Assembly: GCF_003672135.1 (NCBI RefSeq)
Contig: NC_039515.1
Coordinates: 10,664,001 to 10,728,000, forward strand
Origin: Ooceraea biroi
Taxonomy: Eukaryota > Arthropoda > Insecta > Hymenoptera > Formicidae
Reading direction: 5' to 3'
DNA: 64,000 nt
The translations under genes were made by a program, and so were the position numbers. Position 1 is the first letter of the stretch. The number at the start of each line of letters is the position of its first letter. This document shows, one piece after another, positions 11,425 through 22,032 of this stretch. Below the pieces are notes generated by a model. The model worked only from the letters and a program-made list of their open reading frames with translations, had not been told where the DNA came from and made no database searches.

Positions 11425-12009
11425 AATTAATAATATTCGTCGTTAAGGAGTTACAGAATCCCGGCCCTGTTCATGGAGCTCACTATCGCTATCGCGAGAG
11501 ATGCCAGAATGCAGACGCGGTCCGCGGTTCGAGTAGTGGAGGGGGTAACACACACAAGCGAGAGCCGCGTACGTATTCAACACCGCGTCTGCATTCTGGC
11601 ATCTCATCGCGCTATTGGCTCCACGAACAGCCATTGGTAGCGTCGCGTTGGTGGCGTGATAGTGTGCTCCCCGAACACATCCTATGTCGATGTTCGAAAT
11701 CACTCTGGAACACTTCGACTATACAAAGCGCCGTCCCTGACTAAAACAGTACAGTCGACAGTCAGCCTCGCCGTCATAAACAGTGGAAATCGAAGTCACG
11801 TAAGAGTGGTCAGGCTCCAGGTATCTCGTTGCTCGCGGGCGCGACTTCATTACGTTCTTAGTGCTTTTTCAAAGGCGCGTAATCGCTCACACTACGATCA
11901 CCTGCGGTGGAGTCAACCGCGTGAGGACCTTAAACTAAATAATTACCAACATAACAATAGATATTCTAAAGGCTCGTGGAAACGAATATTTTATTTCGTT
12001 TTACTCAAA
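11425..12009 (+). promoter_or_regulatory. Upstream / probable 5' UTR of Dronc, with a 24-bp inverted repeat
   Basis: This is the only DNA between the transposon nest and the Dronc start codon, so promoter and leader are likely here. The transcription start cannot be fixed. 11,498-11,521 and 11,582-11,605 are exact reverse complements (24 bp, 60-base spacer). The reading frame is open upstream of the ATG as far as 11,656 but contains no other ATG, so it is treated as leader. Confidence 0.45.
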
Positions 12010-15000
12010 ATGCATCGACGAGATCGCAAACGAATCGATTATTACTGCGAAAGCGTTGTACCCAAAATTGATATAACAACATTGTTCCCAAAGCTCCTAG
12101 AAAATAAGGTTTACAACAGAGATGATGTAAACATCTCAACATGGACAGTGAGTATTCTATTATATCGTAACGCATGTAACTGTAAATGTAACGTATGTAC
12201 GCATGAAACAACTTTTATCGTACGAATGCATGTATGAAACAAACAGAAAACTTGTAATTTTAGCAATCATTATCATCATGATTTTTTCTCTAATTTTGGC
12301 TATTGTTCCAAAAACGGTCATGCTCCGATTTAGATTAGATTTTGTAAACAGGTGTTTTTTTGATAGAAAAAAAGGATACTAAGAGGATTTTTGGCGACTT
12401 AAACGTTAAGCAACTTTTTTTAAAATTTTGTCAAATTTTATATTTAGGGAGAAATATCCTTTGTAAGTTTAAAAAATCGATTAGTTTTATACTATTACTT
12501 TTATAAATAAGTATAATAAACTGCCTTTCACTACCAGTTATGTACGTTATTCATATCTGTTGTCAGTTTGCTTAGAGTCATCAAAGAGTCTTTATGTATG
12601 TTGCGTGTCCGGATTCGATCAGTATCAGATTAGACTCGATCGATAGTAGATCATACACAGGTGTATTAATATTTTGCAATTGTCGGAACGTTTAAATTTA
12701 TTGTCTCTTTAAAAAATTAAATAGTCGGCAAACAACAATAGAGTGACTTAAAGAAATACAGTTAATTTCAAGAATGAAAAATCCTTTTGTACGATGAAAG
12801 AAATCCTCTTGCACGATATCAAGAACCTATTCTTGTGCTCTGTTTTACTCTTTCACGCAAATCATATGTACCAAAAGTTTTGCAGAAACGTATCTTTTTT
12901 ATTACGCGTGAAAACTTACTTTTAAAAGCGCCCTAATAATATATATACGTTTTTAAAATTTAGGTCTAAAAACGGTTTCTATTTAAACCGTTTCTTAAAT
13001 GGTACTTTATGTTTCTTAGACATTATAGATACGTCTAAGAAACATATTGGCTCATTAAGTATGAAACTTTACAAATAGAACATAAACTTTTGCATTTTTT
13101 GGCACATGGACATGATTTATTTTCAATCGAAGTATGCGCCCATGTTATCTACACACTTCTGCCATTTTAGTGGTAGTTGGTCTATGCCTCTATTATAGAA
13201 GCCAGGAGTACGGGAATTGATGAAGTCGCGGAAGGCTGTTTCGACTGCCTTTTGAGAATTGAAGAATTTTCCCACCAAGTTGTCCAAATTCCGGAAGAAG
13301 TGATAGTCGGTAGGTGATAGATCTGGTGAATATGGTGGATGACGAAGAGTTTCCAATTCCAACTCCTGTAGCTTTGCCACGGTCAGTCGTGCAGTGTGCG
13401 GTCGAGCATTATCATGCAACAGGATTGGCATTGACCGATTGACCAATTTCGGTTGTTTAATAGCAAGTTATTGCATCATTTCGTCCAGTTGCTTGCAATA
13501 TACTTCAGCCGTTATCGATGTACCAGGTTTCATAAAGTTGTAGTAGATAACACCTGACCTGGACCACCAAACAGTCACCATAAGCTTCTTCTGTGTAATG
13601 TTGGGTTTCGCGTGATGTCTCGGTGGTTCATCAGCGTTCAACCACTGATGTGAGCGTTTACGATTGTCGTAGAGTATCCACTTTTCATCGCAGGTCACAA
13701 TTCGATTCAAAAAAGATTCATTTTTGTGACGGGAAAGCAAAGAAAGGGAAGCCTCTAAACGTTGCGCCTGCTGCGCATCGGTCAATTCGTGCGGGACCCA
13801 TTTGTCCAACTTCTTTATCTTACCAATTGCAGCTAAATGAACCAATATGGTGGGTATGGAAACATTGAATATCGATGCCAATTCACGTGTACTTTGAGAT
13901 GGATCGGACTCTACTACGGCTCTCAAGTGATCATTATCCACCTTCGTCTTTGGTCTTCCACGTGGCTCATTAGCGAGGCTGAAATCTCCATCTCTGAAGT
14001 TTATGAACCAATTGCCCACCGTTGCTTTAGTAGTTGAACCTTCACCAAATACAGCGTTGATATTACGAGCTGTCTCCGACACTGTGGTTCCACGGCGGAA
14101 CTCATATTCATAAATCACACGAATTTTGGACTTTTCCATAGTTCTATAAAAAAGAATCCACCAATAAAACTAATGAAGATATTTGAACAAACAAATATGA
14201 CATTTGAAGAGCGAACATAAATCTATCACGCTAACCTAACCTGATACTGACGTCTGGCGCCAAATTTGAGATAACAAATGTTAAAGATGGCGCTTTTACA
14301 TTTGTAAAGTTTCATACTTAATGACCCAATATTATATTAGGTTAACATGTGCTGCCTGGGTATAAATACTACAATATTTCAGCTATTCATCATCATGTAT
14401 TAGAAGTGTTTCTAAATCATTGCATTTGCAATATTTCTCCTGCAATATTGCAAATATTCACTACTGCATAATTCAATGTTTGATTACGTACGCAATCCTT
14501 TGGAAATTTTTTAGAAATATTTCAAATGCTATGTTACATTTGATGTGTCAGACATATTACTGAAGTAGTGCATCTGCTATATTTCTTTTTCAATATTACA
14601 GAAACATACAAATGTGAAAACAAACTTTTTCATCTTTCAGAATGATTTCAGAAACATTGCAAATACAATGTTATAAAAAAACATGATGCAAGTACATTTC
14701 TGAAATTTTCAGATGCGAAGTTACAATTGAATTGTTAATGAAATATTTCTACCATTTCTGTACCATTTCCGAACATTACACTATTTCAGCAATATTACGT
14801 GCCGAGTGAGTATTGTTCTAAGAATACAAGGGATGCAACGCTATAATTCATAAACTACAGTTAAATAAAACATCGTTTATCTATTAAATGTATTCAAACC
14901 TATTTTTTTATTTTTTATTTTTTTATTAATATTACCTTAAAGATAGATAATCTACATCAAGGAAAAGATTATTTAGGAAACATAATTTACTCTAATCCTT

Positions 15001-17234
15001 TTACTCCACCATAACCCAAGTAACAAAGACATCAGAAGATGATGTAATGACGTCATTATCTCGTCTTCTGACGTCATTTTACTACTAAAAAAAGTAAATT
15101 GTTCTGTAAGGTCAGCATAGTATGCATATTACACTACAATTAAAATATGCTACACCAAACTTGATGTACTGTATTATAATTGAAAAATATGAATATAAAT
15201 TAATATATTATAGAAAATATAATTTATAATTGCAGAAAAGCCTTGGAGACCAAGATACAGTCAAAGATATATTTCTTACTATAAAAACTCGAGGACCAAA
15301 CGCCTGTAAAAATTTGCTTCTTAGTTTAAGACAATCCAATCATGGAAATATAGCTGATATATTAGAAGGGAAAAGTATTTCAAGCAACAATATTGTAAGG
15401 TATTTTATTATTTTTTAATAACATTTTGTAATAATATTTGTAATAATATTAAATTATCTATAATATATTCAGTGTTAAAAATGTATTAATAGTATCAATT
15501 GCAGTGTCTTATTGTATAAAGAGTTTTAAATTCAAGTTTTAAATTTACGGCTGTGTTTTATAAGTGTCTAGGTAGACTATCTCTTAAAATAAATGCAAAA
15601 ATTTTCTCTTTAGTTTAAGCAACTCCATTAACAACATTACCATCAGTCAACTAAAGGAACACAACAATAATGCGAGGTATTTTATTTTATAATTTGTCTC
15701 ATTAATTATTGCATCAATACATTATTATACAAAGGTTGCACAAAAAGGTGAATACATTGTTTATTCATATATAATTTAATTAATATTATATTATTATCAT
15801 ATATAATTTAATTAATAATATTATTTTTTTTTCTTTCCCAATAAATAAAGCGCTATTTGCTTTATTTAAGTTCTAGCAACGAGCGACAAGAGGAGTCTAT
15901 GGACAATATTGTTTGGGCCAACAAACCTCTAAAAATCGAAGTATCCAAAGCTACAAGGTTTCTAGATAGTGAATCTTGTACTATTCTGCAGCGATATCCC
16001 ATGCGAAGTAAGCCTCGTGGATTGGTTTTGGTAATTTCGAATATATATTTCGATTCAACGGAGAAACCTAGATTGGCGGCAGAACACGACGAAGCTAATT
16101 TGAAGGAGCTGTTTAAACAAATGGGCTTTGAAGTCGTTACGCACCAAAACCTAACGGGTCAAGTACGTATTGCGATTAATTAGCATTAATTCAACAATAT
16201 TGACTCGTTTAAAAATCATATGTGGTTCTTATATAGAGCGAGATACAATATAACTTATTCTTAGACGGCATATTTTCATGCAAATTCTTTTATGCACTTT
16301 TCCGTGAAATTTTCGTCTGTTTATTTTTTGTCAGTGTACAATAAAGGGGATGAGTGCGAGCAATTTGTATTATGTTGTACTATTAAATTGTTCTCTTAAT
16401 AGCAAATAAAGGAGGTGGTAAGAACGTTCTCAAAGCGAAAGGACCTGGAGAAGGTTGACTCCTGCTTCGTGTTCATTACGAGTCACGGTACGGAGGATAA
16501 GATGAACAATTCAGAGATCCAGGGAACGGATTATCAGAAAGACGCACCAGCGAATTATGAAAAGGTTTTGTGTTCGGATATCTACGATTACTTCACGGTG
16601 GAAGCTTGTCCACAGCTCGCTGAAAAACCAAAGATATTCGTGTTTCAGATTTGCAGGTACGTAATTACAACTTTGTATTCCCATGTACAGATCAGATTTT
16701 GTTAACTTTATCACCATTTTTTATCTCAGTGAATGTAAAATCAATGAATTTACTTATTGAATATTCATTATCTGTCATATTCTTTTTAGAGGAGAGAAGG
16801 TGCAGAAATCAGTAGCTCAATCTAGAGTCAGCATTGATTCTTTGGCAAATAAGGCGGATGAATATGTTCGTGGCTTAACAACGAGAAATTACTCGGATAT
16901 GCTCATTGTTCAGGCAACTCTGCCTGGACACGTTGCTTACCGAGACGAGATAACTGGCAGTTGGTTCATACAGATTCTCTGCAAAGTATTCATGACCTAC
17001 GCTTGCACGGAGCACATTCAAGACTTATTCAGCATGGTAAATTTTGTAGAACACGAAATGTAAAAATAATGACATTATTTATATGAAAATATTACAATTT
17101 TCTAGATCGACGCACACTTGAAGTACCTCAGAATGCCAGATAACAAGTGCCAAACATCGACCGTAGAATCAAGGGAATTCAATAAACATTGTTATCTGCA
17201 TCCTGGTCTTTATGAAGAAGACTTGATTGACTGA
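12010..17234 (+). CDS. Dronc: Initiator caspase Dronc (CARD caspase, caspase-2/9 type), 7 exons
   Basis: Cysteine protease that starts the apoptotic cascade when its CARD is recruited by an Apaf-1-type adaptor; it acts in the cytosol. Coding exons: 12,010-12,147; 15,236-15,399; 15,614-15,676; 15,871-16,162; 16,403-16,656; 16,790-17,036; 17,106-17,234. All junctions are GT-AG and phases agree, giving 428 aa, close to the fly protein. Residues about 5-95 (exons 1-2) form the CARD; exons 3 and early 4 are a linker. The p20 part has the catalytic His247 in ITSHG and Cys303 in QICRG. The p10 part contains GSWFIQ, the substrate-pocket motif. The ATG at 12,010 is the first in frame (context CAAAATG). 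Exon 4 has two in-frame acceptors six bases apart (15,871 or 15,877); the second removes two serines. Intron 1 (3.1 kb) carries a mariner. The last exon is duplicated downstream. Confidence 0.95.
12958..13046 (-). mobile_element. Fragment of a CCCAGGCAGCACA element, inner part
   Basis: This matches the reverse complement of about 22,362-22,447, within the left end of the 22,340-26,676 element. It joins 14,330-14,360 once the mariner between them is removed. Only one terminus of this copy was found; the other end appears to be lost within Dronc intron 1. Confidence 0.7.
13047..14329 (-). mobile_element. Mariner element, 1,283 bp, in Dronc intron 1
   Basis: The ends TTGGCTCATTAAGTATGAAA and its counterpart ending TTTCATACTTAATGACCCAA form inverted repeats of about 28 bp with one mismatch near the tip. 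TA flanks both sides (13,045-13,046; 14,330-14,331). The insertion splits an older repeat whose unbroken version is at 22,340-22,447. This is a different mariner family from the one at 1,337. It is antisense to Dronc. Confidence 0.93.
13123..14139 (-). pseudogene. Mariner transposase with one premature stop
   Basis: The frame starts at 14,139 with MEKSKIRV. It has the helix-turn-helix region, the WVPHEL linker, and a D,D34D triad (TCDEKW, HDNARPH, SPTDYH; 34 residues between the last two Asp). A TAA at 13,468-13,470 interrupts the frame after DEMMQ. The same frame then continues without shift through the second and third catalytic Asp to the end at 13,123. A CAA to TAA change is the simplest explanation. 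The protein would be about 338 aa if read through. The TGDEKW motif also has Gly replaced by Cys. It is therefore inactive as it stands. Confidence 0.92.
14330..14360 (-). mobile_element. Terminal fragment of a CCCAGGCAGCACA element
   Basis: The sequence ends in ATGTGCTGCCTGGG followed by TA. It continues the repeat broken by the mariner. The same terminus appears at 22,340 in opposite orientation. Confidence 0.7.
14361..15235. other. Rest of Dronc intron 1
   Basis: There is no coding sequence. 14,400-14,810 is rich in GCAATATT/ATTTCAGA-like motifs similar to the TE interiors near 950 and 3,100. At 15,025-15,085 there is a small palindromic patch with two TGACGTCA-like cores. The intron ends with a normal AG at 15,235. 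Confidence 0.5.
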
Positions 17235-17713
17235 CGAAGAAGGAAAAGCAGGATTTCTTATTCCATGAGACAATAGCATACAGTATTTTCGTATTCCTAA
17301 TTATGTATAAGTATCCTGTTGTATTTATACTTTTAAGAATTTTTATACTCTAAACGACAGTAAAACTTTTAACACGTTTTTTAAAATATGTTATATTTAT
17401 ATGAAAATATTACAATTTTCTAGATCGACGCACACTTGAAGTACCTCAGAATGTCAGATAACAAGTGCCAAACATCGACCGTAGAATCAAGGGGATTCAA
17501 TAAACATTGTTATTTGCATCCTGGTCTTTATGAAGAAGACTTGATTGACTGACGAAGAAGGAAAAGCAGGATTTCTTATTCCATGAGACAATAGCATACA
17601 GTATTTTCGTATTCCTAATTATGTATAAGTATCCTGTTGCATTTATACTTTTAAGAATTGTTATACTCTAAACGACAGTAAAACTTTTAACATATGTTTT
17701 TTAAAATATGTTA
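17076..17713 (+). repeat. Tandem duplication of the last Dronc exon and 3' end
   Basis: Two copies of about 318-320 bp (17,076-17,393 and 17,394-17,713) each contain the end of intron 6, the AG acceptor, the whole terminal coding exon, the stop and following 3' DNA. They differ at only a handful of positions, so the duplication is recent. Confidence 0.93.
17424..17552 (+). CDS. Second copy of the Dronc terminal exon (possible alternative exon)
   Basis: This repeats exon 7 (17,106-17,234) with its acceptor TTTTCTAG intact, the same phase and a TGA stop. It encodes the last 42 residues of the caspase p10 region. Two substitutions change residues: MPDNK becomes MSDNK and SREFNK becomes SRGFNK. 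Splicing from exon 6 (donor at 17,037) to either copy would give a full-length caspase. Whether the copy is used is unknown; it could be an alternative last exon or merely lie in the 3' UTR. Confidence 0.6.
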   Translation: MDAHLKYLRMSDNKCQTSTVESRGFNKHCYLHPGLYEEDLID

Positions 17714-17914
17714 TATTTATATGCCATTTCTACTTTTTTATTTTTCCACTCGATATGTACGATTATCTTGTTAGACAAGATGATCCGTTTAAGTTCCATT
17801 TATACATGTATTTAATAGAATAAATCTTTGTCAAGATAAAAAAATATTGTTAATATATTTATTCCTGTGCCCTACAAGTCTAGAGATTTATTTCAGGCAT
17901 CGAGTAACGATTAC
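17714..17914 (+). other. Dronc 3' flank
   Basis: AT-rich DNA after the duplicated exon. AATAAA-like signals are present around 17,818-17,825 (AGAATAAATC). This could be the distal polyadenylation region of Dronc. Confidence 0.4.
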
Positions 17915-18034
17915 GTGCATAGAACACTCGTCTAATCTCATCCCTATAGCAATTTTGAAAACCTACATCTACATGTGTAGATGTAGGTTTTCAAAATTGC
18001 TATAGGGATGAGATTAGACGAGTGTTCTATGCAC
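17915..18034. repeat. 120-bp perfect palindrome (59-bp arms, 2-base loop)
   Basis: 17,915-17,973 and 17,976-18,034 are exact reverse complements, with only TG between them. Perfect pairing over 59 bp implies either very recent origin or continuing gene conversion. It directly abuts the large inverted repeat that begins at 18,035. Confidence 0.93.
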
Positions 18035-18418
18035 CTTGGATAAAGAGAACGTTTCCATAACACGCAACAACACGCTGTGTATATTTTATATGTATGTGTT
18101 TAGAGTGCAAAATATAATAATTAAATATTTATATTTTTCCCTTTCCTCTGGAAAAACTGCGTCATTATGATAACTATAGCGTGATTGTTATTGTGTATGT
18201 TACTGTATTAACTTATATATTTTATACATACTAATTCCAGGAAAGGTCTTTGAATTAATTTCGAGCGAAAGCAAATGAAATAGTTTGTTCTCGCTTAGAA
18301 TTAATTTAAAGACCTTTTCTGGGATTAGCATGTATAAAATATATATTTTCATTCTACAGTTACTATTCAGTTACAAAAAATATAACAGTAATATAACAAT
18401 TACATAATTTACATCACG

Positions 18419-18465
<47 letters not shown>

Positions 18466-19122
18466 ATTATTCGCTAACTTTGTTAAGAGTATATAACATG
18501 TTACATACGTATTATATTCACGTTATAATACTTACAATAGCGGTTAGTCATGCGTGCAAATGAGGCATCAATAGTTACATCAACTGTATGAAACAGGGAA
18601 ATCTCTGGTCAAGGCACTAAGCATCAAAATTGTTAATAGTACCTAATGTGCTCTGATTGAAACATATATATATCTCTTTCCGCAACAAAAACCGCGTTAA
18701 CTCTCGTCCAAATCACGTATATAATGACACATTATCCGCGCGCGTCATTATAGCGAAACTGATGATTCGGATTTCGAAAGTTTGAATGCGAGAATTGTCG
18801 AGATATATATATACTATTTTATACATGCTAATCCCAGAAAAGGTCTTTGAATTAATTCTAAGCGAGAACAAACTATTTCATTTGCTTTCGCTCGAAATTA
18901 ATTCAAAGACCTTTCCTGGAATTAGTATGTATAAAATATATAAGTTAATACAGTAACATATACAATAACAATCACGCTATAGTTATTATAATGACGCAGT
19001 TTTTCCAGAGGAAAGGGAAAAATATAAATATTTAATTATTATATTTTGCACTCTAAACACATACATATAAAATATACACAGCGTGTTGTTGCGTGTTATG
19101 GAAACGTTCTCTTTATCCAAGG
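18035..19122. repeat. Large inverted repeat, about 310-bp arms, compound cruciform
   Basis: 18,035-18,343 is the near-perfect reverse complement of 18,812-19,122. Inside each arm a smaller palindrome (about 18,230-18,335 in the left arm) contains GAATTAATTTCGAGCGAAAG-type sequence, so each arm can itself fold. The spacer holds a TA microsatellite. A partial third copy of the arm end (CCTTGGATAAAGAGA) is at about 19,755-19,790. No coding sequence is present. Confidence 0.85.
18422..18460. repeat. (TA)n microsatellite
   Basis: An almost pure run of about 19 TA units in the spacer of the large inverted repeat. Confidence 0.9.
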
Positions 19123-19304
19123 TAATCTTTTCTAACAGTAACATATTAATATTAAAAGTATTCAAAATAAGTATTATATTATAAAGAACACTAAATATTT
19201 GTACATATAATTTTACCAGTATTCTTTAACTTATTGCAGTTAATCTATGCATATGTAAAATGGTAGTAGATGCAAAAGTCGCATTGCAAGAATGCAACAC
19301 CGAG

Positions 19305-19632
19305 TCATTTCCACTTCTACGGAGTATTTAGGAATACTTAACTTCATTATCAATCTTTAGAGTTTTGTACATTTGATAATGATAAGCATTTCTAAATGTT
19401 CTGTAGAAGCGAAGACGACTCGGTATTGTATTCTTCAACGTGACTTTTGCATATATGCAAAATGTCATTTCCACTTCTACAAAGCATTTAGAAATACTTA
19501 ATTTCATTATCAATCTTTAGAGTTTTGTACATTTGATAATGATAAGCATTTCTAAATGCATTCTAAATGTTCCGTAGAAGTGAAGACGACCCGGTATTGT
19601 ATTCTTGCAATGTGACTTTTGCATACATAACC
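19305..19632. repeat. Two-copy tandem repeat, about 160-bp unit
   Basis: Two units share the phrases CATTTCCACTTCTAC, ATCAATCTTTAGAGTTTTG and ACATTTGATAATGATAAGC. A partial inverted copy lies just to the left (about 19,255-19,300). Short open frames on the - strand are by-products of the repeat. Confidence 0.75.
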
Positions 19633-20009
19633 TACTACACCATTTTACATATGCATAGGTTAACTGCAATAAGTTAAAGAATACTAGTAAAAATATATGC
19701 ACAAATATTTAGTCTTTATAATAATACTTATTTTTAATCAATGTTAAGGATTACCTTGGATAAAGAGAGCACTTCCATACCACGCAACAACACGCTGAAA
19801 GAACCAGCAAGAACTGAAAAGAACGCAAGGATGCCAACGAAAAGAGGAAACATTTTAAATATATATGTTATATTCATGTTATAATATATATAATATAAAA
19901 TGAATATAACATCTCTATATAACACGTTGTATAACATCAAAGTAATAATAATATAGCATTTGTAATATCACGTGTTATGTTCAATTTATATTGCTGTTAT
20001 ATTATTATT
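19633..20009. other. No gene seen; AT-rich, with one repeat fragment
   Basis: This stretch holds the partial copy of the 18,035-type arm (about 19,755-19,790). The remainder is AT-rich spacer. Confidence 0.4.
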
Positions 20010-20567
20010 ATTTAAGACCATCTTAAGTACATTCATAAGATATTTGAATTGATACGAATAAATATTTTAATACACATATACATATATAAATATGTCAATA
20101 CAAATGTGGTTTTTGAAAATACTTGGCGCTGCTAAATCGAATAAAAAATTCTCAACAAATCGAACCAATATGTTAATTGCCTTATTCTCTTTCTTCCTCT
20201 CTTGTGAATGTGTGTGTGTGTATTTCGGCGATTGTGTTATGTAAGTTAGGTGTGTGTGTGTGTGCCCCTCTCTCGTGCGCGCGCGCGTGTGTGTGAGACA
20301 TTAGAGTTAAGTATAGAATAAGTGTAATTAACTACATTTGTACATATATTTTATGTATTTCGGCAAGTTGTGTAAATTAGAGTCTAAGCAAATTATTGTA
20401 ATGGTTAGATTATTTAAATACTAAGAGAATTTTTTATTCGGTTTAACAGCGCCAAGTATTTTCAAAAAACACATTTGTATTGATATATTTATATATGTAT
20501 ATGTATTAAAATATTTATTCGTATCAATTCAAATATCTTATAAATGTACTTAAAATGGTCTTAAATA
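20010..20567. mobile_element. Foldback element with about 145-bp arms
   Basis: 20,010-20,153 is the reverse complement of 20,422-20,567 with few differences. The arms begin TTTAAGACCATCTTAAGTAC (left) and include ACTTGGCGCTG. The interior has GT-rich microsatellite sequence. No transposase is visible. Confidence 0.75.
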
Positions 20568-20676
20568 AGAATCAACAATGAATATCGGCTAAAGAGTAAT
20601 AATAAAAAGTAATAGATTTTCTGGTTTGCATAAATACCCATTGTAGTTGGCGCAATTTGTTGATATCATTAGTTTT

Positions 20677-20772
20677 GTAGAGTTCTTTTTTGAAAGAACT
20701 TCGGGCGCGTAGAGTTCTTTTTTGAAAGAACTTCGGGTGTGTAGAATTCTTTTTTGAAAGAATTTCGGGCGC
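20677..20772. repeat. Three 32-bp tandem units, each palindromic
   Basis: The unit GTAGAGTTCTTTTTTGAAAG plus AACTTCGGGCGC occurs three times in a row, with two or three differences in the third copy. Each unit contains the hairpin GTTCTTTTTTGAAAGAAC. An ACTTGGCGC phrase, also found in the adjacent foldback arms, follows directly. Confidence 0.9.
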
Positions 20773-20963
20773 GTATACTTGGCGCTTTTTTTTAAAAAGG
20801 TAATTTTGTTGTGATTTCACACATTTTGTAGTGTGAAGTATTCTTTTTTATACTATATGAGGAGATGAATGCCATAAACAGATGTATGTAAAAATGGTGA
20901 AAGTATTTAATTATTACATGATCAAATGTCAGTCAAAATTTTATTAAAATTCCTTAATTCATA

Positions 20964-22032
20964 CCCAGTAAGCAAACTATCAGCAGTATGTCGACAGATT
21001 GGCAGCAGATTCAATCAGAATAATGCAATAGATCCGGTACCATCTGTGTCCGCATTAAGATTGTGTTCTGCCAGCAGATCCTGCTAACATGATCTGACAG
21101 CAGATTGGCGACAGAAACCGAGCAGAGCCTGCCGACATAACCTGGCGGCAGATTGGCGGCAGAAATAGAGCAGGATCTGCGCAGTGTAGTTGGCAGCAGA
21201 TTGGGAGCAGAAATCGAGCAGGCTCTGCGAGAAAGTGCCGTAGTAGTACAAATTTATTGGAGCAATATTGGTTAACAATATAAATCTAATTTTTTATGTG
21301 GGGTATGAATTAATTTCTTATATTGGTCCACTATTGTAAAGTAATCTGTTTTTTAATCAATATTTAATTTGATTAAATGGGCAAATTTAATGCCTTCAGA
21401 TTGCTTGCGGCGTGTGTGGACGTTGTCCATGAGAACCTCTGTGCCGCAAGTGCAAAAATTCTTAGAAAAATTAATATTATTATGTCAAGACACGTATATT
21501 AACTTATATAACTGTCAGGCTAAATCTTAACGTCGAATAAGAACTCGACATGTTCACTACCTAGCGGTGCGGAGCGAAAACGTATATTCCTAGCCGTGTA
21601 AATTTGAATAGTGTCAAAAGCTGCAGATCCTGTTCGGTTTCTGCCGCCAACCTGGCGCCAAGTTATGTCGGCAGGCTCTGTTCGGTTTCTGTTGCCAATC
21701 TGCTGCCAACTACACTGCGCAGATCCTGCTCTATTTCTGCCGCCAATCTGCCGCCAGGTTATGTCGGCAGGCTCTGTTCAGTTTCTGCCGCCAATCTGCT
21801 GTCAGATCATGTTATAAGCAGGATCTGCTGGCAGAACACAAGCTTAATGCGGACACAGATGGTACCGGATCTGCTGCATTATTCTGCTTCATATCTGCTG
21901 CCAATCTGTCGGCATACTGCTGACAGTGTGCTTACTGGGTGGATTTTGTACCCAATCTGTGGCCTCTCTGCTCACATATTTTGTCGAACAGACTTTGCCA
22001 ATGTCTGTTCTTCGCAGGTTTGGCTGACTGGG
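20964..22032. mobile_element. TIR element with CCCAGT(A/C)AGC ends and long inverted arms
   Basis: The left end is CCCAGTAAGCAAACT after TA. One right candidate is GTTTGGCTGACTGGG at 22,032 followed by TA, which gives matching TA duplications. An alternative right end is GCTTACTGGG at 21,939, which pairs better with the left terminus but is followed by TG. Long arms (about 20,964-21,232 and 21,615-21,939) are inverted copies rich in CAGCAGATTGGC-type phrases. The centre (about 21,240-21,565) is a different repeat, also found around the insertion at 8,006-9,014. No transposase is seen. Confidence 0.65.

Noticed and set aside
11656..12009. N-terminal extension of Dronc
   Set aside because: The frame is open but starts with GTG and has no ATG before 12,010; the amino-acid content looks like leader DNA.
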